A stretch of 64,000 bases of DNA from assembly GCA_023457435.1 (NCBI GenBank), contig JAEWLS010000002.1:219683-283682 (forward strand), in the 5' to 3' direction. Shown here one piece after another: positions 42,955 through 51,522 of this stretch. A model generated the notes under the pieces. That model did not search any database. It was not told where the DNA came from and saw only the letters and a program-made list of their open reading frames with translations. The position numbers and the translations under genes were made by a program. This DNA is from Pseudomonadota bacterium. GTDB taxonomy: Bacteria; Pseudomonadota; Alphaproteobacteria; Rhizobiales; Rhizobiaceae. How positions within the stretch are numbered: position 1 is the stretch's first letter; each line of letters opens with the position of its first letter.

Positions 42955-43710
42955 TCAGGGCTGGGCCGGAGCAGGCTGAGCCGGAGCCGCCGGTGCCGCG
43001 CCCTCGGCAGGCGCCGCCGGCGCGGCAGGAGCAGCTGCATCCGCCGGTGCTGCAGGAGCAGCGCCGTCCGCCGGTGCGGGGGCGGCCGGCGCGCCGGCTT
43101 CGGCTGGAGCCGCGGGTGCCGATGCGCCCTCGGCTGGGGCTGCTGCGGCGCTGTCGCCGGCAGGCGCTTCCGGCAGCGGTGCCGGGTTGTCCGAAAGCGT
43201 ACGCAGATAGGCGATAAGGTTTGCCTCTTCTTTGCGGTTCTTGATGCCGCCGAAGGCCATCGCGGTGCCGTTGACGTAGCCGCGCGGCGAAACCAGGAAG
43301 CCGGACAGGTGCTCGTAGTCCCACACCTTGCCGCCTTCGGCGAAGGCCTTCATGCCGGCCGAGTAGGCGAAGCCCTCATGCGAGGCCACCGGGCGGTTGA
43401 CGATGTTCCAGAGGTTCGGGCCGACCTTGTTCGCGCCGCCGTTTTCGGCGGTATGGCAGGCCTGGCACTTCTTGAAGACCGTTGCGCCGGCATCGGCGTC
43501 GGCCGAGGCTAGCAGCACGGCCATCGGCTCTTCCTGGGCTTGCTGGCCACCGGCACCGGAGGCGTCTTCCTCGGCAGCCTCGATGATATAGCCCGGCTTC
43601 TCCGGATTATGCGCGGCAAACAGCGAATCCGAGACCATGCTGATCGAGAACATCACGAAGACGGCCGCCAGGAAGGCACCGATCAGCTTATTGATTTCAA
43701 AGGAATCCAT
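42955..43710 (-). CDS. cycM: Membrane-anchored cytochrome c (CycM type)
   Basis: The protein is 251 aa from MDSFEINKLIGAF at 43710. An uncleaved N-terminal helix (FLAAVFVMFSISMVSDSLFA) anchors it, and a class I cytochrome c domain follows with CQACH as the haem site and methionine ligands near NGTAMAFGG. The last 80 residues are almost all Ala, Pro, Gly and Glu, a low-complexity tail not found in ordinary CycM. CycM carries electrons from the bc1 complex to aa3 oxidase. The neighbour pheA is typical of rhizobial cycM. Confidence 0.9.
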   Translation of the reverse strand: MDSFEINKLIGAFLAAVFVMFSISMVSDSLFAAHNPEKPGYIIEAAEEDASGAGGQQAQEEPMAVLLASADADAGATVFKKCQACHTAENGGANKVGPNLWNIVNRPVASHEGFAYSAGMKAFAEGGKVWDYEHLSGFLVSPRGYVNGTAMAFGGIKNRKEEANLIAYLRTLSDNPAPLPEAPAGDSAAAAPAEGASAPAAPAEAGAPAAPAPADGAAPAAPADAAAPAAPAAPAEGAAPAAPAQPAPAQP

Positions 43711-44018
43711 GTCCCCGTCGTTCCCTGGCTGAGCGCTGGCGCGCGGGAGGCAGCCTTGTCGCGCCCCGGCTGAAAACGGGCGGAAACTAGGTCTTTTGCT
43801 CCGGCCTTGCAACACCTATAAGGGGTGCGCCGAGTGAGACCTTTTGCCACCGGCAATGCGTCAGGGGGACGGGCCGCATGGCCGTTCGAGGCAGTTTCGC
43901 GGGCATGGTCGGACGGTCGTTTAGACCGGCCGTCGGCGCCGCCGTGGCGGCTCGCTGACGGCCTGCGTTCGCGCCAATCCGAACCCTTTCACTGAACGCA
44001 AGATCGCAAGACATCACC
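43711..44018. promoter_or_regulatory. Divergent promoter region between cycM and pheA
   Basis: These 308 bases hold no convincing gene. They must carry the leftward cycM and rightward pheA promoters. TATAAG near 43816 (CACCTATAAGGGGTG) is a possible -10-like element, but no matching -35 is clear. Confidence 0.4.
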
Positions 44019-44876
44019 ATGAAGACGAACAAGATTGCCTTCCAGGGCGAACCCGGTGCCAATTCCGACACCGCGTGCCGCAACATGTACCCGGCCATGG
44101 AGCCGCTGCCGTCGCCGACCTTCGAGGATGCCTTCAACGCCGTCGAGAGCGGCAAGGCGGACCTCGCGATGATTCCGATCGAGAACACGATCGCCGGCCG
44201 GGTGGCCGACATCCATCATCTTCTCCCGGAATCGAAACTGCACATCGTCGGCGAGTACTTCCTGCCGATCCACTTCCACCTGATGGTGCTGCCCGGCGTC
44301 GCCATGGCGGACATCAAGACCGTCCACAGCCACATCCACGCGCTCGGCCAGTGCCGCAAATACATTCGCAAGCATGGCTGGACGCCGGTGGTCGCCGGCG
44401 ACACGGCCGGCGCGGCGCGCTTCATCCGCGACGAGGGTGACCGCAGCGCGGCTGCTTTGGCTCCGCCGCTCGCATCGAGCCTTTACGGGCTGGACGTTCT
44501 CGACACGAACGTCGAGGACACCGACAACAATGTCACCCGTTTCGTCGTGCTGTCGAAGGACAAGGTTTGGGCAGTCCGGCCCTCACCGCAGGCGCGGATG
44601 ATGACGACGTTCGTCTTCCGCGTGCACAACATTCCCGCAGCGCTCTACAAAGCGATGGGTGGCTTCGCCACGAACAGCGTGAATATGACCAAGCTCGAGA
44701 GCTATCAGCTCGGCGGCACGTTTTTCGCCACCCAGTTCTACGCCGACATCGAGGGACATCCCGACGACCCGAATGTGGCGCAGGCCCTGAAGGAGCTGGA
44801 CTTCTTCTCCCGAGAGGTCCGCATTCTGGGCGTGTACGAGGGCCATGCGTTCCGCGACCAGGTGCCGGCGGAATAG
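44019..44876 (+). CDS. pheA: Prephenate dehydratase
   Basis: The 285-aa enzyme converts prephenate to phenylpyruvate in phenylalanine synthesis. The catalytic domain starts IAFQGEPGANSDTAC, with ADLAMIPIENTIAGRV and the catalytic DNNVTRFVVLS. A C-terminal ACT domain (FVFRVHNIPAALYKAMGGFA, KLESYQLGGTFFATQF) gives feedback control by phenylalanine. The chorismate mutase domain of E. coli PheA is absent, the usual form in alphaproteobacteria. It ends 2 bases before the convergent glycosyltransferase. Confidence 0.95.
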   Translation: MKTNKIAFQGEPGANSDTACRNMYPAMEPLPSPTFEDAFNAVESGKADLAMIPIENTIAGRVADIHHLLPESKLHIVGEYFLPIHFHLMVLPGVAMADIKTVHSHIHALGQCRKYIRKHGWTPVVAGDTAGAARFIRDEGDRSAAALAPPLASSLYGLDVLDTNVEDTDNNVTRFVVLSKDKVWAVRPSPQARMMTTFVFRVHNIPAALYKAMGGFATNSVNMTKLESYQLGGTFFATQFYADIEGHPDDPNVAQALKELDFFSREVRILGVYEGHAFRDQVPAE

Positions 44877-44878
44877 TG

Positions 44879-45868
44879 TCAGCTACGCGGCGTCATGCCG
44901 AGGTAGAACAGGCGCTTCAGCTCCTGTCGCATCCTGCGGGTCTGATCGAGGATCAGGCCCGCGAAAAGAGAGAACACCGCGAGCACGCCAAGGAAGCCGG
45001 ACAGCATCGCCGTAGGGAAACGCTCGACCAGACCGGTGGCGACGAATTCGCCGATGACCGGGATGCCGAGTCCTAGGCTTGCAGCCGCCAGGAGTGCTGC
45101 GCCTGTACCGAAGAATGCTAGTGGCCGCTCGGTCTCCGCCAGTCTGACGATTGTCATCAGGATGCGGATGCCGTCGCGGTAGGTCCGCAGCTTGCTGGCG
45201 GAATTTGCCGGTCGTTCCTTGTAGGACGCCTCGATCTCGCGCATCGGCATCGAGAGTTCAAGGGCGTGTATCAGGAGTTCGGTCTCAAGCTCAAAGCCCG
45301 ACGAAAGCAGCGGAAAGCTCTTCACGAAGCGCCGTGACAGCGCTTTGTAGCCGGACAGCATGTCGCTGACCTGCCGCCCGAATATCGAGCCGACAGCACC
45401 ACTAAGCAGCCGGTTTCCGACCGTGTGTCCGGGGCGATAGGCGGCCGCAGTGGTATGGCGCCTCGCCGCGTTCACGCAGTCGAGTTGCTCCGAGACCAGC
45501 ATCTCGACCATACGTGGAGCCGTCGAGGCGTCGTAGGTATCATCACCATCGACTAGTAAGTATACGTCTGCGTCGACGTCCGAGAAAGCGCGGCGCACGG
45601 CATTCCCCTTGCCACGGCGAGGCTCGTGTCGCACGAGCGCGCCCGCCGACGTCGCAAGTTCCGCCGTGCGGTCGGTCGATCCATTGTCGTAGACATAGAT
45701 ATCGGCCTGAGGCAGCGCTGCGCGAAAATCGCGCACCACTTTCTCCACGGCCGACTCTTCGTTGCGGCACGGCACGATCACCGCCACGCGAACGGCAAGT
45801 TGTGCGAGTCGTGCCACGGCGGCGGGAACTGTCTGCGTTTGCACCGGAAGACGCGAGGCGGAGATCAT
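44879..45868 (-). CDS. Membrane-linked family 2 glycosyltransferase
   Basis: From MISASRLPVQ at 45868 the protein is 329 aa. It has the GT2 fold: VAVIVPCRNEESAVEKVV, YDNGSTDRTAE, GKGNAVRRAF and the DxD-like LLVDGDDTYD. Two C-terminal helices (LAFFGTGAALLAAASLGLGI and LSGFLGVLAVFSLFAGLIL) anchor it, as in dolichol/undecaprenyl-phosphate sugar transferases. It may transfer a sugar to a lipid carrier; the sugar and product are unknown. An upstream frame to 45940 is less likely to be coding. Confidence 0.85.
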   Translation of the reverse strand: MISASRLPVQTQTVPAAVARLAQLAVRVAVIVPCRNEESAVEKVVRDFRAALPQADIYVYDNGSTDRTAELATSAGALVRHEPRRGKGNAVRRAFSDVDADVYLLVDGDDTYDASTAPRMVEMLVSEQLDCVNAARRHTTAAAYRPGHTVGNRLLSGAVGSIFGRQVSDMLSGYKALSRRFVKSFPLLSSGFELETELLIHALELSMPMREIEASYKERPANSASKLRTYRDGIRILMTIVRLAETERPLAFFGTGAALLAAASLGLGIPVIGEFVATGLVERFPTAMLSGFLGVLAVFSLFAGLILDQTRRMRQELKRLFYLGMTPRS

Positions 45869-45926
45869 CGCGCAATGGTAAGCAACGGGACTTACTCCGT
45901 CGTAAACGTTGGCACCGCCAAGGCAG

Positions 45927-45960
45927 TTTGATAATGTCAAATCATCAGGCAGCCTGACAT
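45927..45960. promoter_or_regulatory. Overlapping inverted repeats upstream of the molybdenum hydroxylase gene
   Basis: Three nested repeats are visible: TTTGA/TCAAA with a 5-base spacer (45927-45941), CAGGC-A-GCCTG (45946-45956) and ATGTCA/TGACAT (45934-45939 and 45955-45960). They end 19 bases before the ATG at 45980. The 11-mer ATCAGGCAGCC (45944-45954) recurs exactly at 55994-56004. Confidence 0.55.
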
Positions 45961-45979
45961 AGAAAATGGAGCAGAATCA

Positions 45980-48295
45980 ATGGGGGTGGGGGAGGGGCTG
46001 CGGCGAAGGGAGGACCATCGTCTTGTTGCAGGCGCAGGCCGCTATGCCGACGATCTGCGCCTCGCAAGCCCTGCCTTCGCCGCATTCGCCCGTTCGCCCC
46101 ACGCACATGCCGCGATCCGCGCCATACGCACCGAGGCGGCACGCGAGGCGCCCGGCGTGCTTGCCGTGCTGACGGCCGCGGACCTCGAGGTCGCGGGCCT
46201 GACACCCATCCCGCACAGCATCGGCTCGTCGAAGATCGGCGCGGATGTGGCGATGGCCAATCTCGACGGCTCCGAGCGCGCGCGCACGCCGCACCGCGCA
46301 CTGCCGGCAGACCGGGTGAGGTTCGTCGGCGACGCTTTCGCCGCCGTCGTCGCCGAAACGGCTGCGCAGGCGCGCGACGCCGCCGAGCTCATCGACGTGG
46401 ACTGGGACGTCCTTCCCGCGAACGTCGATCCGCTGGCGCCCGATGCGCCGCTGCTATGGGACGGCGTGGCGGGAAATCTGGCGCTCGAGGCGCATATCGG
46501 CGACCGGCAGGCGACCGACCTTGCGTTCTCCGCCGCAGCGCATGTCGCCCGTTTCCGTGGCGCGGCTCAGCGCGTCACAGGCGTGCACATGGAACCGCGC
46601 ACATCCGCGGCGGAATACGATGCCGCAACGGAAACGTTCACGCTGCACGCGTCGTCCGGCGTCGGCGTGGTGATGATGCGCGATCAGATGGCGGCGGTGT
46701 TCGGCATCGCGCCGGAGAAGATGCGCGTCGTCGCGCCTCCCGACGTCGGCGGCAATTTCGGAACCCGCAACGCGATCTATCCGGAGTTCGTGGTCCTTGC
46801 GCTAGCTGCCAAACGGGTCGGGCGTCCCGTCAAGCACGTCGCCGACCGCACCGAGGCCTTCCTGTCCGACTACCAGGGACGGGATCTCCACATCGACGCA
46901 GAGCTGGCTCTCGATGCCGACGGCAAGTTCCTTGCGCTGCGCTCCGTCAACACGGCCAATATCGGCGCGCACACCGTGTCGTACGTACCGCTGAACAAGG
47001 GCGCGCAGCTGATGACCAGCCTCTATGCGGTGCCGGTCGCCTCGGTGACGGCGCGCGCCGTGCTGACCAACACGCCGCCGACCATTCCCTATCGCAGCGC
47101 CGGCCGACCCGAGGCGATGTACGCCATCGAGCGGCTGATCGACATCGCCGCCCGGCGGTTCGGCTTCGACCGGATCGAACTGCGCCGGCGCAACATGCTT
47201 GCCTCGGGCGAGGCCCACCGCAATCCGTTCGGCATCACCTACGACGCCGGAGACTACGCCGCGACGATGCGGCAGGCACTGGAACTTGCCGACTGGGACG
47301 GGTTCGAGGACCGCCGCGTCGAGGCGAGAGGGCGCGGAAAGCTTCGCGGACTGGGTTTTTCCAACTACATCGAGGGGACGAGCGGGATCCCGCGCGAGCG
47401 CGCCGAAATCGTGGTCGATGGCGCGAGGCGCACGGTCGACGTGATCGTCGGCACCCAGGACACCGGACAGGGACACGCCACGGCCTTTGCACAACTGGTT
47501 GGATCGCTGCTTGGCGTGGCGCACGAGACCGTCACGATACGGACGGGCGACACCGATTTCGTGAAGGCAGGCGGCGGAACGCATTCGGGCCGCTCGCTGC
47601 GCTTTTCGTCCATCGTGTTTCAGCAAGCCGCCCAGGAGATCGTCTCTCATGCGCGCAGGAGGCTTGCCGAATCCCTCTCGCGTCCGGTCGACGACGTCTC
47701 GTATGCCGACGGACACTTCCGCGTGGTGGGGACAAATGAGTCGGCGACACTTTTCGAACTGGCGGCGCGCGCGCCAGAGAAACGGTTCGAAGCGGTCGCC
47801 GACGTGGTCACCCCCGGCCTTGCTTTTCCTTACGGCGCAGCCACTTGCGAGATCGAGGTCGATCCCGAGACCGGCAGCTGGGAGATCGTCCGCTATGTGT
47901 CCGTCGACGACGTCGGCCGCGCGCTCAACCCGATGATTGTCCACGGCCAGACACATGGCGGTATTGTCCAAGGCGCAGGTCAGGCGTTGATGGAGGCGGT
48001 GATGTTCGACGCGGAGAATGGGCAGGCGCTTTCAGCCAGCATGATGGACTACGCGATGCCGCGCGCCGCCGACTTTCCCTCGTTCGTCTCCGCCATCAGC
48101 GAGGTACCGTCGCCGAACCATCCGCTCGGCTTCCGGCCGGGCGGGGAGGGCGGTACGACCCCGGCGCTGGGGCTGGTGACCAACGCCCTGGTCGACGCCG
48201 TTGCGCATCTCGGCATCGAGGATATCGCCATGCCGGCGACGCCGCACCGCATCTGGCAAGCCATTCAGGAAGCGAAGACGAGGAGCCCGCAATGA
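45980..48295 (+). CDS. Molybdenum hydroxylase large subunit (xanthine dehydrogenase/CO dehydrogenase family)
   Basis: The 771-aa protein is a molybdopterin-binding large subunit (CoxL/XdhB-like) that would hydroxylate an aromatic, heterocyclic or aldehyde substrate with water. It has the ald_Xan_dh_C start EDHRLVAGAGRYADDLRL, PPDVGGNFGTRNA, the Mo-cofactor loops GTQDTGQGHATAFAQ and the catalytic glutamate region RPGGEGGTTPALG near the C terminus. The expected FAD and 2Fe-2S subunits are not in the neighbourhood. The ATG has GGAGCAG upstream and overlaps the crotonase downstream as ATGA. Confidence 0.9.
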   Translation: MGVGEGLRRREDHRLVAGAGRYADDLRLASPAFAAFARSPHAHAAIRAIRTEAAREAPGVLAVLTAADLEVAGLTPIPHSIGSSKIGADVAMANLDGSERARTPHRALPADRVRFVGDAFAAVVAETAAQARDAAELIDVDWDVLPANVDPLAPDAPLLWDGVAGNLALEAHIGDRQATDLAFSAAAHVARFRGAAQRVTGVHMEPRTSAAEYDAATETFTLHASSGVGVVMMRDQMAAVFGIAPEKMRVVAPPDVGGNFGTRNAIYPEFVVLALAAKRVGRPVKHVADRTEAFLSDYQGRDLHIDAELALDADGKFLALRSVNTANIGAHTVSYVPLNKGAQLMTSLYAVPVASVTARAVLTNTPPTIPYRSAGRPEAMYAIERLIDIAARRFGFDRIELRRRNMLASGEAHRNPFGITYDAGDYAATMRQALELADWDGFEDRRVEARGRGKLRGLGFSNYIEGTSGIPRERAEIVVDGARRTVDVIVGTQDTGQGHATAFAQLVGSLLGVAHETVTIRTGDTDFVKAGGGTHSGRSLRFSSIVFQQAAQEIVSHARRRLAESLSRPVDDVSYADGHFRVVGTNESATLFELAARAPEKRFEAVADVVTPGLAFPYGAATCEIEVDPETGSWEIVRYVSVDDVGRALNPMIVHGQTHGGIVQGAGQALMEAVMFDAENGQALSASMMDYAMPRAADFPSFVSAISEVPSPNHPLGFRPGGEGGTTPALGLVTNALVDAVAHLGIEDIAMPATPHRIWQAIQEAKTRSPQ

Positions 48296-49023
48296 CGGAT
48301 GAAGTCAGGATCTCGAACCGCGATGGCGGCATCCTCGAACTGGAGCTCAATCGCCCCGAGCAAGGCAACGCGCTGACGCCGGCCATGGCCATGGCCATCT
48401 CGGACGCCCTGCGAAACCTCGACGCGGAAACACGGGTGGTGGTGATCAGGGCCTCCGGGAAGGATTTCTGCACCGGTCGCGCGCCGGGTGCGATGCCCGC
48501 GCCGGGAAGCCGCGCCACGGCGCTCGACCTACGCAGGCAGGTGTCCGACCCCGTCCTCGATTTCTACGAGGCGCTGCGCATCGCCGCCGTGCCGGTGATC
48601 GCCGAGGTGCGCGGTCGCGCTGCCGGCGTCGGGTGCGCCATCGCGGCCCTCGCCGACGTCGCGGTGGCCGCGGACACGGCAACGTTCCAGGTGCCGGAGA
48701 TGAACCACGACATCGCGCCGACGCTGGTGATGGACGCCCTGTGCGACCGCCTTCCGCGAGCCGCACTGGCCCGGCTGGTGCTGACGCGCGACACCGTGGC
48801 GGCGCAGGAGGCGAAGGCGCTCGGCCTGATCGGGAGCGTCGTTGCGGAAGAGAGACTCGGGGCGGAAGTGGAACGCGTCGTGGCCCAACTGGCCAAGAAT
48901 TCGCCGCCCGTGCTGCGCGGGGTCAAGGCGTTCCTGTCGCGCGCGCCGGAAGCATCGTTCGCGACTCGCAAGGAACTGGCCGCGCTTATCAACAGTTCGG
49001 TGACCGCCGAGCGCTTTCGCTAG
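48292..49023 (+). CDS. Enoyl-CoA hydratase/isomerase family protein
   Basis: The 243-aa crotonase-like protein starts at 48292 overlapping the hydroxylase stop (ATGA). It has LELNRPEQGNALTPAMA, SGKDFCTGRAPGA and RGRAAGVGCAIAALADVAVAA. At the two catalytic acid positions it reads AAGVGCAIA and VPEMNHDIAPTL, so one typical glutamate is replaced and the reaction may not be hydration. It is probably co-transcribed with the molybdenum hydroxylase, pointing to a CoA-linked step in the same pathway. Confidence 0.82.
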   Translation: MTDEVRISNRDGGILELELNRPEQGNALTPAMAMAISDALRNLDAETRVVVIRASGKDFCTGRAPGAMPAPGSRATALDLRRQVSDPVLDFYEALRIAAVPVIAEVRGRAAGVGCAIAALADVAVAADTATFQVPEMNHDIAPTLVMDALCDRLPRAALARLVLTRDTVAAQEAKALGLIGSVVAEERLGAEVERVVAQLAKNSPPVLRGVKAFLSRAPEASFATRKELAALINSSVTAERFR

Positions 49024-49055
49024 GCCGTGAAGTCATAAGCCAACCGAAATCGTGG

Positions 49056-49517
49056 CTATTCCCCATCGAGATCGACAGCCCTCCATTTATGCTTCGTACC
49101 GTTATCGGCATCGATGACGAAGGCAAACTCAGTGTTCCTGAGAGGCAGCACACCACCTTCACAACTGACGTGATCAAATGGTTCTACAATCGATGTCAGC
49201 TTGATCATCCGCGAGCAAGTTGCCCCGTGAACTACGATGCAAGCGTTCCAATCTTGTGACGGCGTAAATCCATAGCGGTGAAGCCGTAGATCGTAGAGGC
49301 CTCGCTCGCCAAGTGCGTGAAACGCGCACGGTTCCATGACTAAGCTGTGGAACAGAGCTTCGGCTATTCGATCCCAGTTGTCGTACTGCTGCTTAGCTCT
49401 CCACGGAACCCGTGCTCGGTCGAGGGCGGGCACGAGAGCTTTGCAGGCTCCTGCAAAATTCATGACGAGGTTAGTGACGGTCACCTGCATGCGGTTGATC
49501 GTAAGCCCCATTCCCAT
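49056..49517 (-). CDS. Unrecognised protein in a lower-GC patch
   Basis: An open frame of about 153 aa starts at MGMGLTINRMQV (49517) or slightly upstream; no clear Shine-Dalgarno is visible. The product is hydrophilic to mixed, with segments MNFAGACKALVPALDRARV, QQYDNWDRIAEALFHSLVME and ACIVVHGATCSRM, and no recognised domain. Codon use and base composition are less GC-rich than in the neighbours, which suggests recent acquisition. It could also be a non-coding remnant. Confidence 0.5.
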   Translation of the reverse strand: MGMGLTINRMQVTVTNLVMNFAGACKALVPALDRARVPWRAKQQYDNWDRIAEALFHSLVMEPCAFHALGERGLYDLRLHRYGFTPSQDWNACIVVHGATCSRMIKLTSIVEPFDHVSCEGGVLPLRNTEFAFVIDADNGTKHKWRAVDLDGE

Positions 49518-49775
49518 GTCTGCAATGGGATCGTCTGGTCGTTGGAGGCTTCCGCTTTCGAACGACTTCGATCCAACCTCTTGATGAGCCGATTTCCCCC
49601 TGACCGAAACGGCGTCTGATCGAGCCGCTGTTACCAAACATGCGCGAGGCGTTCCGCGCGTCGTCAGCAAGTACCGGTGTATCGCAACCTGCTACAATAA
49701 GCAGGCCGGGTACTAACTGGCCGTCCTCAAACTCGTCGCGATCCGCAACTGGCTACGCGGTAATGGGTGTACGTC
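49518..49775. other. Gene-free, lower-GC stretch with a nested hairpin
   Basis: No convincing gene is present. A stem-loop CCTGCT-ACAATA-AGCAGG lies at 49688-49705, enclosed by imperfect outer arms GTACCGG and CCGGGTAC (49673-49714). A near-repeat of the loop sequence (GCAACTGGCTAC) follows near 49745. The stretch may be the scar of an insertion. Confidence 0.45.
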
Positions 49776-50660
49776 CTAGCCCATTTGCAGCGGCCGCATC
49801 TCGTCGCGCGCTGCGTCGGTGATGCCGACGATCTTGCGCCGTTCCAGATCGAAGACCACCGCGACGGATTCGACATAGCCGAGCAGCTTGCCGCTCTGCA
49901 GGTCGGTCAGCCAGTGGTCGAGCGACATGGTGCGGGAATCGGCGCCCGTGAAACCCGAATGGATCTGGAAGCAGTCGCCGGCGCGCGGCCAGTCGATATA
50001 GACCAGCCGCGTCTCGAGCACCGCGCCTCCAAGCTTCGTCGGCTTCGGGTCCGCGTGCTTCGCCGCTATGTCGCGCAGCGGCGCGGTCAGCTGTCGTACC
50101 CCGTCGGATACCGCGCCGATCAGTTTTTGCGGCAGCATTCGTCCATGGTGATCGCAATCGGCGGCGTTGATGACGCTGATGGCGATCCGCGTGTAGCGGG
50201 AGAGATCCGCGGGACGCTGCTCGATCATGCCGGTGCCGATGCTGCGGGGAGCCGCCTCGGGCGGCATCTCGACGGCCATGGCAGCCGCGCGATCGAGGGC
50301 ATCCCGCGGCCAGCTGCCGCTCACGCAGCGCACGCGCACGCGGAACGTCGCCGCCAGCTTGTCGTCGGCGCTGTGCCACAGGCAGAGCACGAGCTCGGCG
50401 TCGTCGTCACCCATCCGGCCGAAGCCGGCAGTCATGTGGAGAAGCGCCGAGGCGTAGGCCTCGCGATGGAAGCGAATGTGGATTTCGCCGATCCGCATTG
50501 ACGCCGCCGGCACGCCGACCATGGCGAACAGCACCGTCACGGCGTCATTGCAGCGCGCCACGTAGAAGCGCGTGTTCATGTGCCCCATCTCGTCGCATTC
50601 CCAGGTGTTGACGCCGCCGCGCCAGACCTCGGTTGCTGCAGGAGAAGGGGAGGCCGCCAC
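49776..50660 (-). CDS. Double-hotdog acyl-CoA thioesterase-like protein
   Basis: The 294-aa protein starts at a GTG (50660), 8 bases after the hydratase/lyase stop. Two hotdog halves are visible: WECDEMGHMNTRFYVARCND near the N terminus and ETRLVYIDWPRAGDCFQIHS in the second half. The DEMGHMN segment resembles the active-site region of 4-hydroxybenzoyl-CoA-type thioesterases. It is the last gene of the leftward catabolic operon and may release CoA from acyl-CoA intermediates or salvage dead-end thioesters. Confidence 0.8.
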   Translation of the reverse strand: MAASPSPAATEVWRGGVNTWECDEMGHMNTRFYVARCNDAVTVLFAMVGVPAASMRIGEIHIRFHREAYASALLHMTAGFGRMGDDDAELVLCLWHSADDKLAATFRVRVRCVSGSWPRDALDRAAAMAVEMPPEAAPRSIGTGMIEQRPADLSRYTRIAISVINAADCDHHGRMLPQKLIGAVSDGVRQLTAPLRDIAAKHADPKPTKLGGAVLETRLVYIDWPRAGDCFQIHSGFTGADSRTMSLDHWLTDLQSGKLLGYVESVAVVFDLERRKIVGITDAARDEMRPLQMG

Positions 50661-50668
50661 GCGCGGAC

Positions 50669-51517
50669 CTATTCTTCGCGCTTGTAGGCGCCGTGGCCGG
50701 GGCGGAACGTCTTGTCGTCGAGGAACTGCGACAGCCCCTTGGCGCGGCCGCGCTCAGGGTCGACAAAGGTGGTCTGGTCGGCCTTGGCGGTGAGGTACTC
50801 GGCCGACTCTTCCCAGGTCATCTCGCGCACGTATTTGTAGGCCATGCGGGCCTGGCGCAGCACCGTCGGGTTCTTCTGCAGCAGCACGCGGCAAAGCTCG
50901 ACCGTCCGTTCGCGCAGACGGTCGTGCGGGACGGACTCGTTGACCAGCCCGAGCTGCTCCGCGACCTTGCCGCCGAACTGCTCGCCGGTCATCACGTAGT
51001 ACAGCGCCTTGCGGTCATTCATCAGCGTCGAGATCGCCTTCGAGACCACGCCGCCGGGGATGACGCCCCAGTTGATCTCGGACAGGCCGAATACGGCGTC
51101 GTCGGAGGCGATGGCGAGATCGCAGCAGATAAGCGGCGTGAACGCGCCGCCGAAGCACCAGCCGTTGACCATCGCGATCGTCGGCTTGGAATAGGTCATC
51201 AGGGTGCGCCACTGCCAGGCGCGCGTCGAGCGATAGGCGCGCATGCGCTCGACGTCGGTCACGCCGTCGGTCGCGCGGAAGAAATCCTTCAGGTCCATGC
51301 CGGCGGAGAAGGCTTCGCCGACGCCGGTGAGCACGATGACGCCGCAACGGTCGTCTATCTCAAGCGCGTCGAGAACCTTGTTCATCTCCTCGGCGAGGCC
51401 GACGCTCATCGCGTTGCGCTTGTCGGGGCGATTGATCTTGACCCAGGCGATGCCCTCCTCGAACTCGACGAGAACGTCTTTTCCCCAGGGCTCGGGACGT
51501 GTCATCTGCTCGCTCAT
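50669..51517 (-). CDS. Hydroxycinnamoyl-CoA hydratase/lyase-like enzyme, copy 1
   Basis: The 282-aa crotonase closely resembles feruloyl-CoA hydratase/lyase, which hydrates the enoyl-CoA and then cleaves it to an aldehyde plus acetyl-CoA. The catalytic glutamate is kept at E147 (FGLSEINWG). By eye alignment with the Pseudomonas enzyme, Tyr75 corresponds to F79 (DLKDFF) and Tyr239 to T243 (EYLTAK). Both phenol-binding tyrosines are thus missing, so a 4-hydroxyl group on the substrate is not expected to be recognised in the same way. It lies 5 bases after the aldehyde dehydrogenase gene. Confidence 0.88.
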   Translation of the reverse strand: MSEQMTRPEPWGKDVLVEFEEGIAWVKINRPDKRNAMSVGLAEEMNKVLDALEIDDRCGVIVLTGVGEAFSAGMDLKDFFRATDGVTDVERMRAYRSTRAWQWRTLMTYSKPTIAMVNGWCFGGAFTPLICCDLAIASDDAVFGLSEINWGVIPGGVVSKAISTLMNDRKALYYVMTGEQFGGKVAEQLGLVNESVPHDRLRERTVELCRVLLQKNPTVLRQARMAYKYVREMTWEESAEYLTAKADQTTFVDPERGRAKGLSQFLDDKTFRPGHGAYKREE

Positions 51518-51522
51518 CGTTC

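Noticed and set aside
42960..43200. GC-rich repetitive stretch as a tandem DNA repeat element
   Set aside because: It is the coding sequence of the Ala/Pro-rich tail of CycM in the correct frame, not an independent repeat.
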